From CAIRTM01 sp963723235 (lineage in GTDB: Bacteria; Desulfobacterota; WTBG01; CAIYCZ01; CAIRTM01): a DNA stretch of 64,000 nucleotides. The stretch is taken from NCBI GenBank assembly GCA_963723235.1, contig CAVRPV010000004.1:124001-188000 (forward strand), read 5' to 3'. Under the pieces are notes generated by a model, which ran no database searches, was not told where the DNA came from, and saw nothing but the letters and a program-made list of their open reading frames with translations. Within the stretch, counting starts at the first letter, position 1; every line of letters begins with the position of its first letter. This document shows positions 54,004-62,889 of the stretch, piece after piece. The position numbers were made by a program, and so were the translations under genes.

Positions 54004-54583
54004 CAAGCAATCCCCATCCCGCCATTGCCTCCTCTCTATTGTCGAGCACAAAAACAGCAATACAGCTTCCTCCACACTCCTGCTAAAGACAGACTATGAA
54101 CTACTGCTCATGTACACTCTCTACATATCCCTGCAACACAAAAGAAAATAGATCGTTACAATCCACAGCATATGTGAAAAACCTGTTGAAAACTCTGTTA
54201 AAAAAGGATTGCGGGGCTGTAAAATCAGGTATTTCAGCACATTGCTACAAAATTGAGCAGTTTCGGTAAAGCCAAGGAAATTCAGTGCGTTGTGAGTTGT
54301 TGGCCTGTTGGAGACGACGTTTTCCAGCTGACTGCCTTTGAAAACAGGCGTGATTTCAACAGGATAAAAATAAAATCAACTGTTTGCCGCCCCAAGAACT
54401 TAAGCCGTTAACACAACCAGTCGAAACATGAACATACTATCAACACAAATCATCGCTTATTCCAGGAACGCCTTGATGAACACAGAACCCATATCCAGAA
54501 ATCAAAAAGCACACGCAGCCGCAGCGCTCCCCTGCATCTCACGGAGAGAACACTTTTGAAATGTATTAATGCTTTTTTTGGGG
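54004..54583. other. Intergenic region without recognisable gene
   Basis: About 580 bases with stop codons in all frames and no tRNA-like or strong hairpin structure seen. CCTGTTGAAAACTCTGTTAA at about 54183-54202 echoes a piece of the leader of the A-F repeat family but no core follows. Confidence 0.5.
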
Positions 54584-54612
54584 TTGACAAATTATTGTTT
54601 AAAGATTATAGA
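54584..54612 (+). promoter_or_regulatory. Sigma-70 promoter of the DksA-like gene
   Basis: TTGACA at 54584-54589, 17-base spacer, TATAGA at 54607-54612. The predicted transcript start near 54619 leaves about 120 bases of 5' untranslated RNA before the start codon at 54738. Confidence 0.65.
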
Positions 54613-54737
54613 ACATCTTCACTTTTGCAGGCCCACCCAGGCATGCAGGCATTCAAAAACAATTATGCTGCCGGAACGTGTTGTTCTTTATAAGCCCGAA
54701 ACGTTCCCAGCGCTGTACAACTGACAGGAATTACAGC

Positions 54738-55160
54738 ATGAAAAAAAATGTTACGCTGGTAAGAAAACTTAACAAAATGCGCGATGATATTTTGAAGGAA
54801 CTCGGTGACAGCATTTCAACCGAGCGCCGTGCGCCGCAGCGTGACGTGGGCGATTTTTATGACGATGCCGAAAGCGAAAAAGGAAGACAGCTCAATCATT
54901 TGCTGAGCGAGCGTGATCGCACCAAGATCGCTGAGATTGACGATGCGCTTGAAAAGATCGCAGACGAAACCTATGGAATCTGCGAAGAATGCGGGTGCGA
55001 AATACCAAAAAAACGCCTGAATGTGCTTCCATTTGCTCGTTGCTGTATTGAATGTCAATCGAATATGGAGAGACAGGGCATTACCAACAACGAAACCATG
55101 GAAGACAAGCTGCTGTATAAAGATGTCTCAATTACAGACATCGAAAGCAACGACGAATAG
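54738..55160 (+). CDS. TraR/DksA-family zinc-finger protein
   Basis: 140 residues. A helical coiled-coil N-terminus with DVGDFYDDAESEKGRQLNHL (acidic tip region) leads to a C4 zinc finger: YGICEECGCEIPKKRLNVLP followed by ARCCIECQ. It resembles RNA polymerase secondary-channel proteins acting with ppGpp. The start ATG 54738 (MKKNVTLVRKL) follows ACAGGAATT; an upstream in-frame start would fall in the leader. It is monocistronic with its own promoter. Confidence 0.9.
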   Translation: MKKNVTLVRKLNKMRDDILKELGDSISTERRAPQRDVGDFYDDAESEKGRQLNHLLSERDRTKIAEIDDALEKIADETYGICEECGCEIPKKRLNVLPFARCCIECQSNMERQGITNNETMEDKLLYKDVSITDIESNDE

Positions 55161-55445
55161 TTAACACCCCCGAAAAAACCCTGCGGCTAATCTCTGCTGT
55201 CTCAACAAACGTCCCCTCATGCCGGGCTGGCAGCAATCCGGTAAACACACGCCCAAGACTTAACGCTGACTGCAGACAGAAGACAATGCATTTTCAGCTA
55301 CGCATGCAAAAATAATTTATTTTATACAAAATACCGCTTTCATCACAAACGTTCATCCATTAATCCTGAAGCAGATATCCTATAACCGCGCTCCGTTGTG
55401 AATTTTTTTCCTGCAAAAAAAATATAAAAATTTTTGCGCTGCCTC

Positions 55446-55543
55446 TTGCGTCATTTTCGATTTGTGTTATAACTAACTCAGCACAATTCTTATCCCCCCT
55501 CCTCGCCCCCTTGGCATTGCCCCTGCCAAGGGGGCTCTTCTTT
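55446..55543 (+). ncRNA. Candidate small RNA: promoter followed by strong terminator
   Basis: TTGCGT (55446-55451), 16-base spacer, TATAAC (55468-55473), then about 30 bases later a perfect 12-bp stem GCCCCCTTGGCA/TGCCAAGGGGGC (55505-55535, 7-nt loop) followed by TCTTCTTT. The predicted transcript is about 60-65 bases and contains no ORF. The stem sequence also resembles a common intergenic repeat, so this could be only a terminator for the DksA-like gene 345 bases upstream. Confidence 0.35.
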
Positions 55544-55638
55544 GTAGAATGACAGTAAATACCGTTTTGAAAAACGCTGCGCAGCAGGTATACTGTCATC
55601 TGTAATAATAATCAGCATCCCATGTAAAGGAGATACCT

Positions 55639-55996
55639 ATGAAAATCGCTGTCCCGTCACGAAACGGCGAAGTGGATTCGCATTTTGGCCACTGTGAATA
55701 TTTCACTATTTTCTCCCTCAATGAAAACCAAATCTGTACCGAGGAACCACTAACTCCCCCGCCCGGATGCGGGTGTAAATCAAACCTTGTAAGCAGTCTG
55801 GCAGAACAGGATGTACGCGTCTTGCTGGCCGGGAATATGGGCCAGGGCGCGGTCAATAAACTGAACGCTGCCGGAATCTCTGGTTATACGCGGTTGTTCG
55901 GGTGATATTAAACGGGTTGTTGAAGCCTACGCAGCCGGAAAACTGGCAGATGCTCCGGTCGTCTGCCAGGACCACGGAAGCTGTCCGGAGCACTGA
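55639..55996 (+). CDS. NifX/NafY-like dinitrogenase iron-molybdenum cofactor domain protein, one frameshift
   Basis: The fold MKIAVPSRNGEVDSHFGHCE, then VLLAGNMGQGAVNKLNAAGI is typical of small FeMo-co-binding-like proteins (NifX/NifB C-terminal domain). Near 55882 the frame breaks. In the other frame VIRGCSGDIKRVVEAYAAGK runs to PVVCQDHGSCPEH, the Cys/His-rich tail seen in this group. Corrected length is about 118 residues. These proteins occur in many non-diazotrophs and probably bind metal clusters. AAGGAG precedes ATG 55639. The stop is 1 base before greB. Confidence 0.82.
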
Positions 55997-55997
55997 C

Positions 55998-56501
55998 ATG
56001 GGGATTCGTGAGCGAACCCGGCCGGATACCTCAAAAAAACCGGGCTATATTACGGCCGAAGGATATCGCCTCCTGCAGGAAGAAGCCGATTTCCTGTGGA
56101 ACCGGAAGCGCCCTGAAGTAACCGCCGCCCTGACTGCAGCCGCCGCAGAAGGAGATCGCTCAGAAAACGCTGAATATATCTATCGCAAACGCCAGCTTGC
56201 CGACATCGACCGCCGCTTGCGCTTTCTGGGAAACCGGCTTGACGCCCTGAACGTTGTAGCCGAAAAGCCTAAAAATGACGGCCGGGTGTATTTTGGCTGC
56301 TCGGTCACTCTTGAGGATGAAAACGGGCGCCGTGTATGTTATCGGATTGTGGGGCCTGACGAATGGGACAGCAAGCGGGGAGAGATCAGCGTTGAGTCTC
56401 CCATGGCCAGGGCCCTGCTGGGCAAGCAGGCCGGTGATGATATCGAAGTTCAGCGACCGGGCGGTCAAACCTGTTTTTTGATTGTCAAGGTCGCGGTGTA
56501 G
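55998..56501 (+). CDS. greB: Transcription elongation factor GreB
   Basis: 167 residues. The N-terminal coiled coil (YITAEGYRLLQEEADFLWNR to AAAEGDRSENAEYIYRKRQL) carries the acidic tip DRSENAEY that enters the RNA polymerase secondary channel. The C-terminal FKBP-like domain includes VYFGCSVTLEDENGRRVCYR and RIVGPDEWD, then ISVESPMARALLGKQAGDDI, where the Arg/Trp-rich text favours GreB over GreA. It stimulates cleavage of backtracked RNA. It begins 1 base after the NifX-like stop. Confidence 0.92.
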   Translation: MGIRERTRPDTSKKPGYITAEGYRLLQEEADFLWNRKRPEVTAALTAAAAEGDRSENAEYIYRKRQLADIDRRLRFLGNRLDALNVVAEKPKNDGRVYFGCSVTLEDENGRRVCYRIVGPDEWDSKRGEISVESPMARALLGKQAGDDIEVQRPGGQTCFLIVKVAV

Positions 56502-56562
56502 TCGCAGTAAACGCTTTGGCCGGGCGATGAAGCCCCCTCTTCCATGCGGAAAAATCGCCTCT

Positions 56563-57894
56563 ATGAAAAACGTTTTTAAGACCCTTAAATTTTTGCTGCT
56601 GTGGGGATTGCCCCTTGTGCTGCTGGCCTGCCTGTGCCTTGATTACCTGTATCCCGGGAAGGCCGCTGTTGACTGGGTCTTTTCAATTGCGCTTTCCGGA
56701 CTGGTCGGCATTGGAACCAACAGCATTGCAATTCGCATGCTGTTTCGCCCCCTCAGGCCCACTGTTTTTGGGCGGCAGGGGCTCATACCCCGAAACAAGA
56801 CCGCCATTGCCGACAGTATTGCCATAGAGACTGAAAAACGACTGCTCAACATCGAGATTATCATGGAGCATATCGAACGGAAGCGGATCGTTGAGCAGAC
56901 AATTGAATCAGTTGTGGCAACGGCTGAGAACTGGCTTGCTCGCGAGCAAAACCGGCGGATTGTCGCCGACAGTGTTCTTGGTCTGTACAATCAGTACGCG
57001 GACCGACTGTTTACCTGGCTGGCCCGCAGCGCCGAGGCCTGGCTGGCCGAACTGGCCCGACGGCCCGGCACGGCTGAGCGGATATGGCTCGTGCTCAAGC
57101 CGCGCCTGAAAGCATTTTTTGAATCAGGACACCTCAAGCGTCAAACCGCTGCCTGGATTTTAGAGCACCTGGTATCACGCGCACCGGAACTGGCAGAGCT
57201 TCTCACGCAGGCACTTGACCGCTACATTGACGGGCAGACTGTCTGGAAACAACTGCTGTTGCAGGGCGTTCGCAGGCTCTCCGGCATCCGCCCCGAGGAC
57301 ATTAAAAAAATGCTGCTGGATTTTTTGCATGATCCCGGCACGTATGACATGGTAGTGGGTTTGGTGGAGAACAACCTGCTGGCCATTGAGTCTTATTTTG
57401 AGCAGGATCAGGTTCGTGAGCGCATGCTGCACCTGCAGCAGTGGCTGGAAGAAATGGTGCTTACCGCCACCCGTACACATGCCATACCGGCCCTGCGCGA
57501 GCGGATCGACACCTGGCTGAACGGGCCGGATGCCTGGATGGAGATAGACCGATATGTGCACGGCATTCTGAAAACCGTACCGCCCCGGCTGCAGCTGTTC
57601 CTCCAGCGGCCTGAGAACATAAAGAAAATTCAGGACATTATCCCGGACATTATTGAGCGGCTCAACATACGCACAATCGTGGCGGAAAATATTGAGGGCC
57701 AGCGCACAGAGGATTTCGAGAGCATGATTGTGCGGATTGCCGGCGAAAATCTTGCCGCAATCGAAGTTATAGGGGGCTTTTTGGGCCTGCTGGCCGGGGT
57801 GGCCCTGCTCAAACCCGCGTTCCTGCTGATACTTCCGCTTGCAACCTTTGCGCTGCTCGGGCTGGAAAAAGGCCTGGGCGCATGCCGGCGCTGA
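56563..57894 (+). CDS. DUF445-family membrane protein
   Basis: 443 residues from MKNVFKTLKFLLLW. N-terminal membrane helices include the family signature SGLVGIGTNSIAIRMLFRPL (about residues 45-65). A long helical cytoplasmic or periplasmic region follows (EKRLLNIEIIMEHIERKRIV; RMLHLQQWLEEMVLTATRTH), with a C-terminal membrane hairpin (GGFLGLLAGVALLKPAFLLI). DUF445 proteins (YheB/YjiN-like) have no settled function. It lies 60 bases downstream of greB. Confidence 0.85.
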   Translation: MKNVFKTLKFLLLWGLPLVLLACLCLDYLYPGKAAVDWVFSIALSGLVGIGTNSIAIRMLFRPLRPTVFGRQGLIPRNKTAIADSIAIETEKRLLNIEIIMEHIERKRIVEQTIESVVATAENWLAREQNRRIVADSVLGLYNQYADRLFTWLARSAEAWLAELARRPGTAERIWLVLKPRLKAFFESGHLKRQTAAWILEHLVSRAPELAELLTQALDRYIDGQTVWKQLLLQGVRRLSGIRPEDIKKMLLDFLHDPGTYDMVVGLVENNLLAIESYFEQDQVRERMLHLQQWLEEMVLTATRTHAIPALRERIDTWLNGPDAWMEIDRYVHGILKTVPPRLQLFLQRPENIKKIQDIIPDIIERLNIRTIVAENIEGQRTEDFESMIVRIAGENLAAIEVIGGFLGLLAGVALLKPAFLLILPLATFALLGLEKGLGACRR

Positions 57895-57984
57895 CGAAAA
57901 ATTTATGAGTGCGAAAAATTTTTGCTGCCCTCCGCATTTCAGTACGGTCGTTGGTCTATCTCCTGCGCGTCCGGCAATGGAATA

Positions 57985-58851
57985 TTATATCGTAAAATAG
58001 ATTGAAACAAACGCACAAACAAATATCGTGATACTGACAAAACCGTTCATAGTGAAAAACGAGCTCTCAATTCGCGCAAGGTTTTCAGCCGATATAATGG
58101 TATTTTCAAACCACAGGAACAAACCGACAGCGATCATGCCGAGGTAATACACCGGGCCCAGAGCAAGGGCCGCACCGGTCGCACAAAACAGAATAATACT
58201 CAGGAAATGCAGTATTTTTACGAGCCTGAGTGCAGCTGCAATCCCGAAGCGAACCGGCACTGAGTGCAGGCCTTCCGAACAGTCAAAATCATAGTCCTGA
58301 CAGCTGTAAATAATATCGAACCCGGCCGTCCAGAGCATGACGCCCAGGGCCAAAAGCCAGACTCCGACAGGAGGCAGCGTATTGACCGTGGCAACCCAGG
58401 CTCCGGCAGGCGCCAGTGCCAGGCACAGCCCCAGCACGAAATGACACAGCCAGGTGACGTGCTTTGTCAGGGAATACAGCGCCATGGGCAACAGCGCCAC
58501 CGGCCAGAACCGATGACACAAGGACGGCAGCATATACACTGCCAGAAAAAAAACCGCCAGGCTTGCGACCAGAAATACAATAACCTCAGAAATTGAAATC
58601 AGCCCCCGCGGAAGGGCCCGGGAGGCAGTGCGCGGATTGCGGCGGTCCGTATTCACGTCGAGCAGGCGGTTGAGCGCCATGGCGAAGCTGCGTGCCCCTA
58701 TCATCGCAAGCGTAATCCAGACAAAAGTTGTCGCATCCGGAATTCCGCGCGCGGCCAGCACCATGCCAAGGTAGGCAAACGGCAGCGCAAACACGCTGTG
58801 CTCGAATTTAATCATGGCCAGGATGGTTCCGGTCTTAGCGAGAAAACCCAT
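57985..58851 (-). CDS. UbiA-family polyprenyltransferase (menaquinone, futalosine-type MqnP likely)
   Basis: 288 residues with about eight membrane helices. Prenyl-diphosphate/Mg-binding motifs are MALNRLLDVNTDRRNPRT (NxxxD...D, about residues 58-75) and FDIIYSCQDYDFDCSEGLHS (about 175-195). The FEHSVFALPFAYLGM start is usual for the 4-hydroxybenzoate/MqnP group. It attaches a polyprenyl chain to an aromatic acid at the membrane. The start overlaps the 3' end of the UbiD-family gene by 17 bases. The pair fits late menaquinone synthesis by the futalosine route, although early mqn genes are outside the window. Confidence 0.9.
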   Translation of the reverse strand: MGFLAKTGTILAMIKFEHSVFALPFAYLGMVLAARGIPDATTFVWITLAMIGARSFAMALNRLLDVNTDRRNPRTASRALPRGLISISEVIVFLVASLAVFFLAVYMLPSLCHRFWPVALLPMALYSLTKHVTWLCHFVLGLCLALAPAGAWVATVNTLPPVGVWLLALGVMLWTAGFDIIYSCQDYDFDCSEGLHSVPVRFGIAAALRLVKILHFLSIILFCATGAALALGPVYYLGMIAVGLFLWFENTIISAENLARIESSFFTMNGFVSITIFVCAFVSIYFTI

Positions 58852-60280
58852 ACTCGCTCCAGCGCCTGTTCACAAGATCCCGGGTGGCTTCATCCATGGT
58901 GATGCGCGCGGGCCATTCGCGCGCATGCCCTTCGGCCGGCAGCGTGCGGGTGGCATCAATGCCGACTTTTGATCCATACAGCGCGATCGGTGCGGAGTGG
59001 TCAAGAACATCGAGCGGCCCCTTTGAAAAAAACAAGTCGCGCTCGGGGTCAACATTGCTGAAGGCTATCCAGGCAGCCTGCGAACAATCCTGCACATCAA
59101 CATCAGCATCAAAAATAACAATCGTTTTGGTGAACATCATCTGACCCATGCCCCACAGCGCAGAGGCGATTTTGCGCGCATGACCGGGGTATTGTTTCCG
59201 AATCGCAACGAGCACGCAATTATGGAACACCCCCTCCGCCGGAAAATTAATGTCAATGATTTCAGGCAGCTGCAGCTTGATAAGCGGAAGGAAAAAACGC
59301 TCGGTGGCCTTGCCAAGATAGTAGTCCTCCATGGGCGGACGGCCTACAATTGTGGCCGGATACACCGGATCGTTTTTACGCGTGATGGCCTTCAGCGTAA
59401 ACAGCGGATACTGATCAGCATCGGAATAAAACCCGGTGTGGTCTCCAAACGGCCCTTCAAGCATGGTCTCGGTTGCCGATACCGTACCCTCAAGAATAAA
59501 CTCGGCATGCGCCGGCACCATCAGGTCAACGGTTTTAGCCTTGACCATCTCAACCGGGCTGTTGCGCAGAAAACCCGCAAACAGCATTTCATCCAAACCG
59601 GGCGGCAGCGGCGCGGTCGCGGCATAGATACTGGCCGGATCGCACCCCAGAGCCACAGCCACCTCCGTGTCGCAACCCCGCTCACCCCACAGGCGGTGAT
59701 GCACTGCGCCGTCATGATGCAGATGCCAGTGCATGAACGCACGCTTTTCATCAAGAACCTGAATGCGGTACATTCCCACATTCTGCATGCCCGTTTGCGG
59801 GTGACGCGTAAACACCATCGGCAGCGTAATAAAACGCCCGGCATCAGCGGGCCAGCATTGCAGCACCGGCAAATCGCGCAAATTGGGCTCCATGTCAACA
59901 ACCTGCTGGGACGGGGCTGTGCGCACGGTTTTAGGCTGAATGTTTTTAAGGTCTCTCAGGCTCCACAGCAACTTCAATTTGTCGGTAAACGTTGTCAGCG
60001 GATTTGACGGAATCATGCCTGTAATGCGCGCGGCCACCTCATCAAAACAATTAACCCCCAGGGCAAAACAGGTGCGCTCCAGCGTGCCAAACAGGTTAAT
60101 CACCAGCGGGAAGCGGGCTCCGGCAGGCTTTTCAAACAATAAGGCCGGGCCGCCTTGTTTTACCATACGGTCGGCAATCTCTGTTATTTCCAGTACAGGG
60201 TCAACCTGCGCGCGTACGCGGTGCAGTTCTCCGCGCTGTTCAAGTTGCTGCAGATAATGGGCAAGATCCTTGAAATGCAT
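58835..60280 (-). CDS. UbiD-family decarboxylase (menaquinone biosynthesis, MqnL-type likely)
   Basis: 481 residues. The UbiD fold is clear: LFGTLERTCFALGV, NVGMYRIQVLDEKRAFMHWH with HLHHDGAVHHRLW (prenyl-FMN binding), AEFILEGTVSATETMLEGPF followed by GDHTGFYS (catalytic Glu region), and PVYPATIVGRPPMEDYYLGK. It decarboxylates an aromatic acid using prenylated FMN. No UbiX-like flavin prenyltransferase gene is in the window. It precedes and overlaps the UbiA-family gene. Confidence 0.92.
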   Translation of the reverse strand: MHFKDLAHYLQQLEQRGELHRVRAQVDPVLEITEIADRMVKQGGPALLFEKPAGARFPLVINLFGTLERTCFALGVNCFDEVAARITGMIPSNPLTTFTDKLKLLWSLRDLKNIQPKTVRTAPSQQVVDMEPNLRDLPVLQCWPADAGRFITLPMVFTRHPQTGMQNVGMYRIQVLDEKRAFMHWHLHHDGAVHHRLWGERGCDTEVAVALGCDPASIYAATAPLPPGLDEMLFAGFLRNSPVEMVKAKTVDLMVPAHAEFILEGTVSATETMLEGPFGDHTGFYSDADQYPLFTLKAITRKNDPVYPATIVGRPPMEDYYLGKATERFFLPLIKLQLPEIIDINFPAEGVFHNCVLVAIRKQYPGHARKIASALWGMGQMMFTKTIVIFDADVDVQDCSQAAWIAFSNVDPERDLFFSKGPLDVLDHSAPIALYGSKVGIDATRTLPAEGHAREWPARITMDEATRDLVNRRWSEYGFSR

Positions 60281-60443
60281 AGGAGGCGTCCTTTCCTGAT
60301 GTTTTAAAACATTCTATACCCTAACCGTTCGGGGTTTCAAGCAAAATACAGCTTTTGCTTGACAGAAGGACGTTTTATGGAACAATAAAAAGAAACGCGG
60401 CCGAGTGCCGTTGAAACAATCATTGAGATGAACGGGAAAAACT

Positions 60444-60921
60444 ATGCTGCTTCAAAAAAAACGATCCCATCTGACCTGGTTATGGTTGGCCGCACTGTTC
60501 ATGACTTGTGCCTGCACGCGCGGCCTTGCCCCCGAACAAAACTCACGCGTATATCACAAACCCTACGATAAAGTCTGGGGGGCTGTAACAGGGGTGATTC
60601 TGGACGACCTTGGCTGTATTGAGAGCACGCTTAAAAAAAACAAAGGCTATCTGGAGACTGAATGGGTCAACACCTTTGATACAGATGGCCAGCACCGCTG
60701 GAAAATTGAGGCATATCTCAAAGAGCGCAAAGACAGCTGTTACCGTGCGCTTGGAGAAAATGGTGCAGATGAGAGATGACGTAAGCAGAACAATACGAAG
60801 ATACAATCCTGAAAAAAAAGATGAGCCTGTCGGGCCGAACGCAGGCTGGTCAAATGCAACAGCCTCAGCCCGTGAAATCGAAGACCTGTATCGCAGAATT
60901 GACCTGCGCCTCGGAGAATGA
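60444..60921 (+). CDS. Small lipoprotein, one frameshift
   Basis: From ATG 60444: a signal with lipobox ALFMTCAC, then NSRVYHKPYDKVWGAVTGVI and KNKGYLETEWVNTF, a pattern reminiscent of BamC/NlpB-type or related alpha/beta lipoprotein domains. Near 60740 the frame breaks. Continuing in the other frame gives VRLEKMVQMRDDVSRTIRRY and a C-terminus IEDLYRRIDLRLGE whose TGA overlaps the next ATG. Corrected length is about 158 residues. Function unknown. Confidence 0.65.
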
Positions 60922-61367
60922 AAATGATGAGAGGCTTTCTGTGTTCAGCCCTGCTGGCCCTGGTCTTGACAGGCGGATTGCTCATCCCCGCAGTCGGGGC
61001 CCAGGCTGCTCAAAATACGTTTAGCAAGGCAGAATACCGCTGGGCCGTGGACTGGATCAACGGGCCGTTGGAAACACTTATGGCGCACGGCATTATTGAA
61101 AGCATTTCCACTGCGGGTAAAGACTTTCAGGTGCATGCGGGTCCGGCTTGGGCACAACTTTCATTCAGGCAGGCAGGTGAACTCCTCAGCAATCTTTCGC
61201 GTGCCCGGCAGATAACCGGTCACTCGCCCATCTTCGCCGTTGAGCAGGGTGATACAGGCATTGTGCTCGGCCGCGTCACGTGGGATTCGATTACGGTACT
61301 CGTGCCGGGTGAGGGGTATATTGAATATTTCCCGGCCATACGCGGCCTTGAAGACACCACATACTGA
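60918..61367 (+). CDS. Exported protein of unknown function
   Basis: 149 residues with signal peptide (MKMMRGFLCSALLALVLTGG, cleavage near AQA). The mature part WAVDWINGPLETLMAHGIIE and GIVLGRVTWDSITVLVPGEG is not assigned to any family. The start overlaps the upstream lipoprotein stop and the stop lies 1 base before bioD, so the three genes form a tight operon. Confidence 0.65.
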   Translation: MKMMRGFLCSALLALVLTGGLLIPAVGAQAAQNTFSKAEYRWAVDWINGPLETLMAHGIIESISTAGKDFQVHAGPAWAQLSFRQAGELLSNLSRARQITGHSPIFAVEQGDTGIVLGRVTWDSITVLVPGEGYIEYFPAIRGLEDTTY

Positions 61368-61368
61368 G

Positions 61369-62106
61369 ATGCATGGCATTTTTATAACCGGAACCGATAC
61401 CGGCGTCGGCAAAACGCTTGTTGCCGGTGCACTGGCTGCAGCCGCACGGAGCAGCGGAGTACGAGTCGGTGTTTTCAAACCCTGCGAGAGCGGCTGCGCC
61501 CGGCCGGACGGCAGCCTTCATGCGCATGATGCGGCCTTTCTGCAGCGCATGTCCGGCAGTTTGGCACCCCTCGAGCACATCTGCCCGTATCGACTACAGG
61601 AGGCCCTTGCGCCTGCAGTTGCGGCTGAACGCGAACACATCAGCATTTCAACGCGCTATATCGGTGAGGTGTTCCAGAAGCTGTGTGCAGATTGCGACGC
61701 GATTATCGTCGAGGGTGCCGGCGGCCTGCTGGTTCCCATGGCTGACGGAGTGCTTACGCTTGACCTTATCCGGCAACTGGCGTTGCCGGTGCTGATTGTT
61801 GCCCGGCTGTCGCTTGGTACGGTCAATCACAGCCTGCTGACCATTCGGCAGATTCAGGCCGCAGGATTACCCCTGACAGGCATTGTATTCAGCCGGACCC
61901 AGGCACAGGATACAGCAGCTGAACAGACCAACCCGGCTGTCCTGCAACGCTATACAAATGTGCCCGTGCTTGGCTGCCTGCCCTTTGTAAGCCCTGACCA
62001 AGAGCAGGATCCCGACACTCTGGCCGGCATCGCACAGCGCAGCCTGAATTTGAAGCGAATCCTGCCCGGCGTTTTCAGCGAGGATGCCGAAGCTTATACG
62101 TTATAA
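61369..62106 (+). CDS. bioD: Dethiobiotin synthase
   Basis: 245 residues from MHGIFITGTDTGVGKTLVAG, whose GTDTGVGKT P-loop is diagnostic. VFKPCESGC (substrate-binding Lys/Ser region), YRLQEALAPAVAAE and AIIVEGAGGLLVPMADG (Walker B-like and nucleotide loop) follow in the expected order. It closes the ureido ring from DAPA, CO2 and ATP. No other bio gene is adjacent. The upstream in-frame extension lies within the preceding gene and is rejected as start. Its 3' end overlaps the convergent gene by 13 bases. Confidence 0.95.
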   Translation: MHGIFITGTDTGVGKTLVAGALAAAARSSGVRVGVFKPCESGCARPDGSLHAHDAAFLQRMSGSLAPLEHICPYRLQEALAPAVAAEREHISISTRYIGEVFQKLCADCDAIIVEGAGGLLVPMADGVLTLDLIRQLALPVLIVARLSLGTVNHSLLTIRQIQAAGLPLTGIVFSRTQAQDTAAEQTNPAVLQRYTNVPVLGCLPFVSPDQEQDPDTLAGIAQRSLNLKRILPGVFSEDAEAYTL

Positions 62107-62615
62107 AATGACTTTTTGAAAAACAGTTTTTCCGTGTCCGCGTCGCTTAGTTTCCACAACTCCTTAGCCCTGTTTCGCATCTCTTCCATGTAGCCACTGA
62201 TGAAATTGTACTGGGCCCGGTCGAAAAACAGTGAGGCCCGGTCATTGAGCTCCCGAACCTGATGCAGCTCCATTGCAGAGTCCAAAGCGCTGGATTCAAG
62301 CACAAAAAGCCAGATCGTGCGCTTGAGCAGAATAATAGCGCGCACCCCTTCACACAGCGGAATGCCCAAATGGAACAGGCCGACCCCCTCCTGCGAATAG
62401 TGCCGTATTATATCTTCCTTGGGCTTATCATAGCTGATCCATTCCCCCAGCTCCTGCATAACCATATGGGCCTTGGCATCGAATCTTTGCAGGGCGTCCT
62501 GGGAAAAAGAAGGGGTGGCGGGGTCCGAGCTCAGTCGCTCCGTCCAGCGCGCAATTATTTTATCAGCATTTTTCTCAATCGATGCAACCAGTTTATCCGA
62601 GATCATACCCTGCAT
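62094..62615 (-). CDS. RsbRD N-terminal-like helical protein
   Basis: 173 residues, all-helical. It includes KNADKIIARWTERLSSDPAT, FDAKAHMVMQELGEWISYDK and RHYSQEGVGLFHLGIPLCEG, then YNFISGYMEEMRNRAKELW. The pattern matches the RsbT co-antagonist RsbRD N-terminal domain (globin-like sensor fold) found in deltaproteobacterial signalling proteins. No STAS or kinase domain follows, so it is a single-domain version. Partner unknown. Start ATG 62615 (MQGMISDKL) follows GGAGGCAAGGAT on the minus strand. Confidence 0.75.
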   Translation of the reverse strand: MQGMISDKLVASIEKNADKIIARWTERLSSDPATPSFSQDALQRFDAKAHMVMQELGEWISYDKPKEDIIRHYSQEGVGLFHLGIPLCEGVRAIILLKRTIWLFVLESSALDSAMELHQVRELNDRASLFFDRAQYNFISGYMEEMRNRAKELWKLSDADTEKLFFKKSFYNV

Positions 62616-62889
62616 TGTATCCTTGCCTCCTGTTTTTATTCAGTTTCTCTATGATGACGGCCCTGCTGAATTTCAAAATCTGGGACAACAAATATGCCCG
62701 CCTGATAAGAAAAATGCTGTGCGATGCCGTCGATTTTTTCACACACCTGCACATGCTCTTGTTGTGCAAAATCACCTGACAACTAAAATAGCAGGTCTGC
62801 AAAATGTTCGCAAATAATTTTTAATCGGTCGGGCCCCGTGCCTACGCTGCCCGTGTGCGCCGGAGACATTCTGCGCGCATATTTGAACG
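62616..62889. other. Intergenic region without recognisable gene
   Basis: No convincing ORF, hairpin or tRNA. It contains upstream sequence of the RsbRD-like gene and the end of the YdjC-like gene. Confidence 0.4.

Noticed and set aside
54180..54205. Sequence resembling a replication-origin motif (GTTGAAAACTCTGTTAA)
   Set aside because: No DnaA box clusters, no dnaA/dnaN neighbourhood and no AT-rich unwinding element pattern. More like a leftover of the repeat leader.
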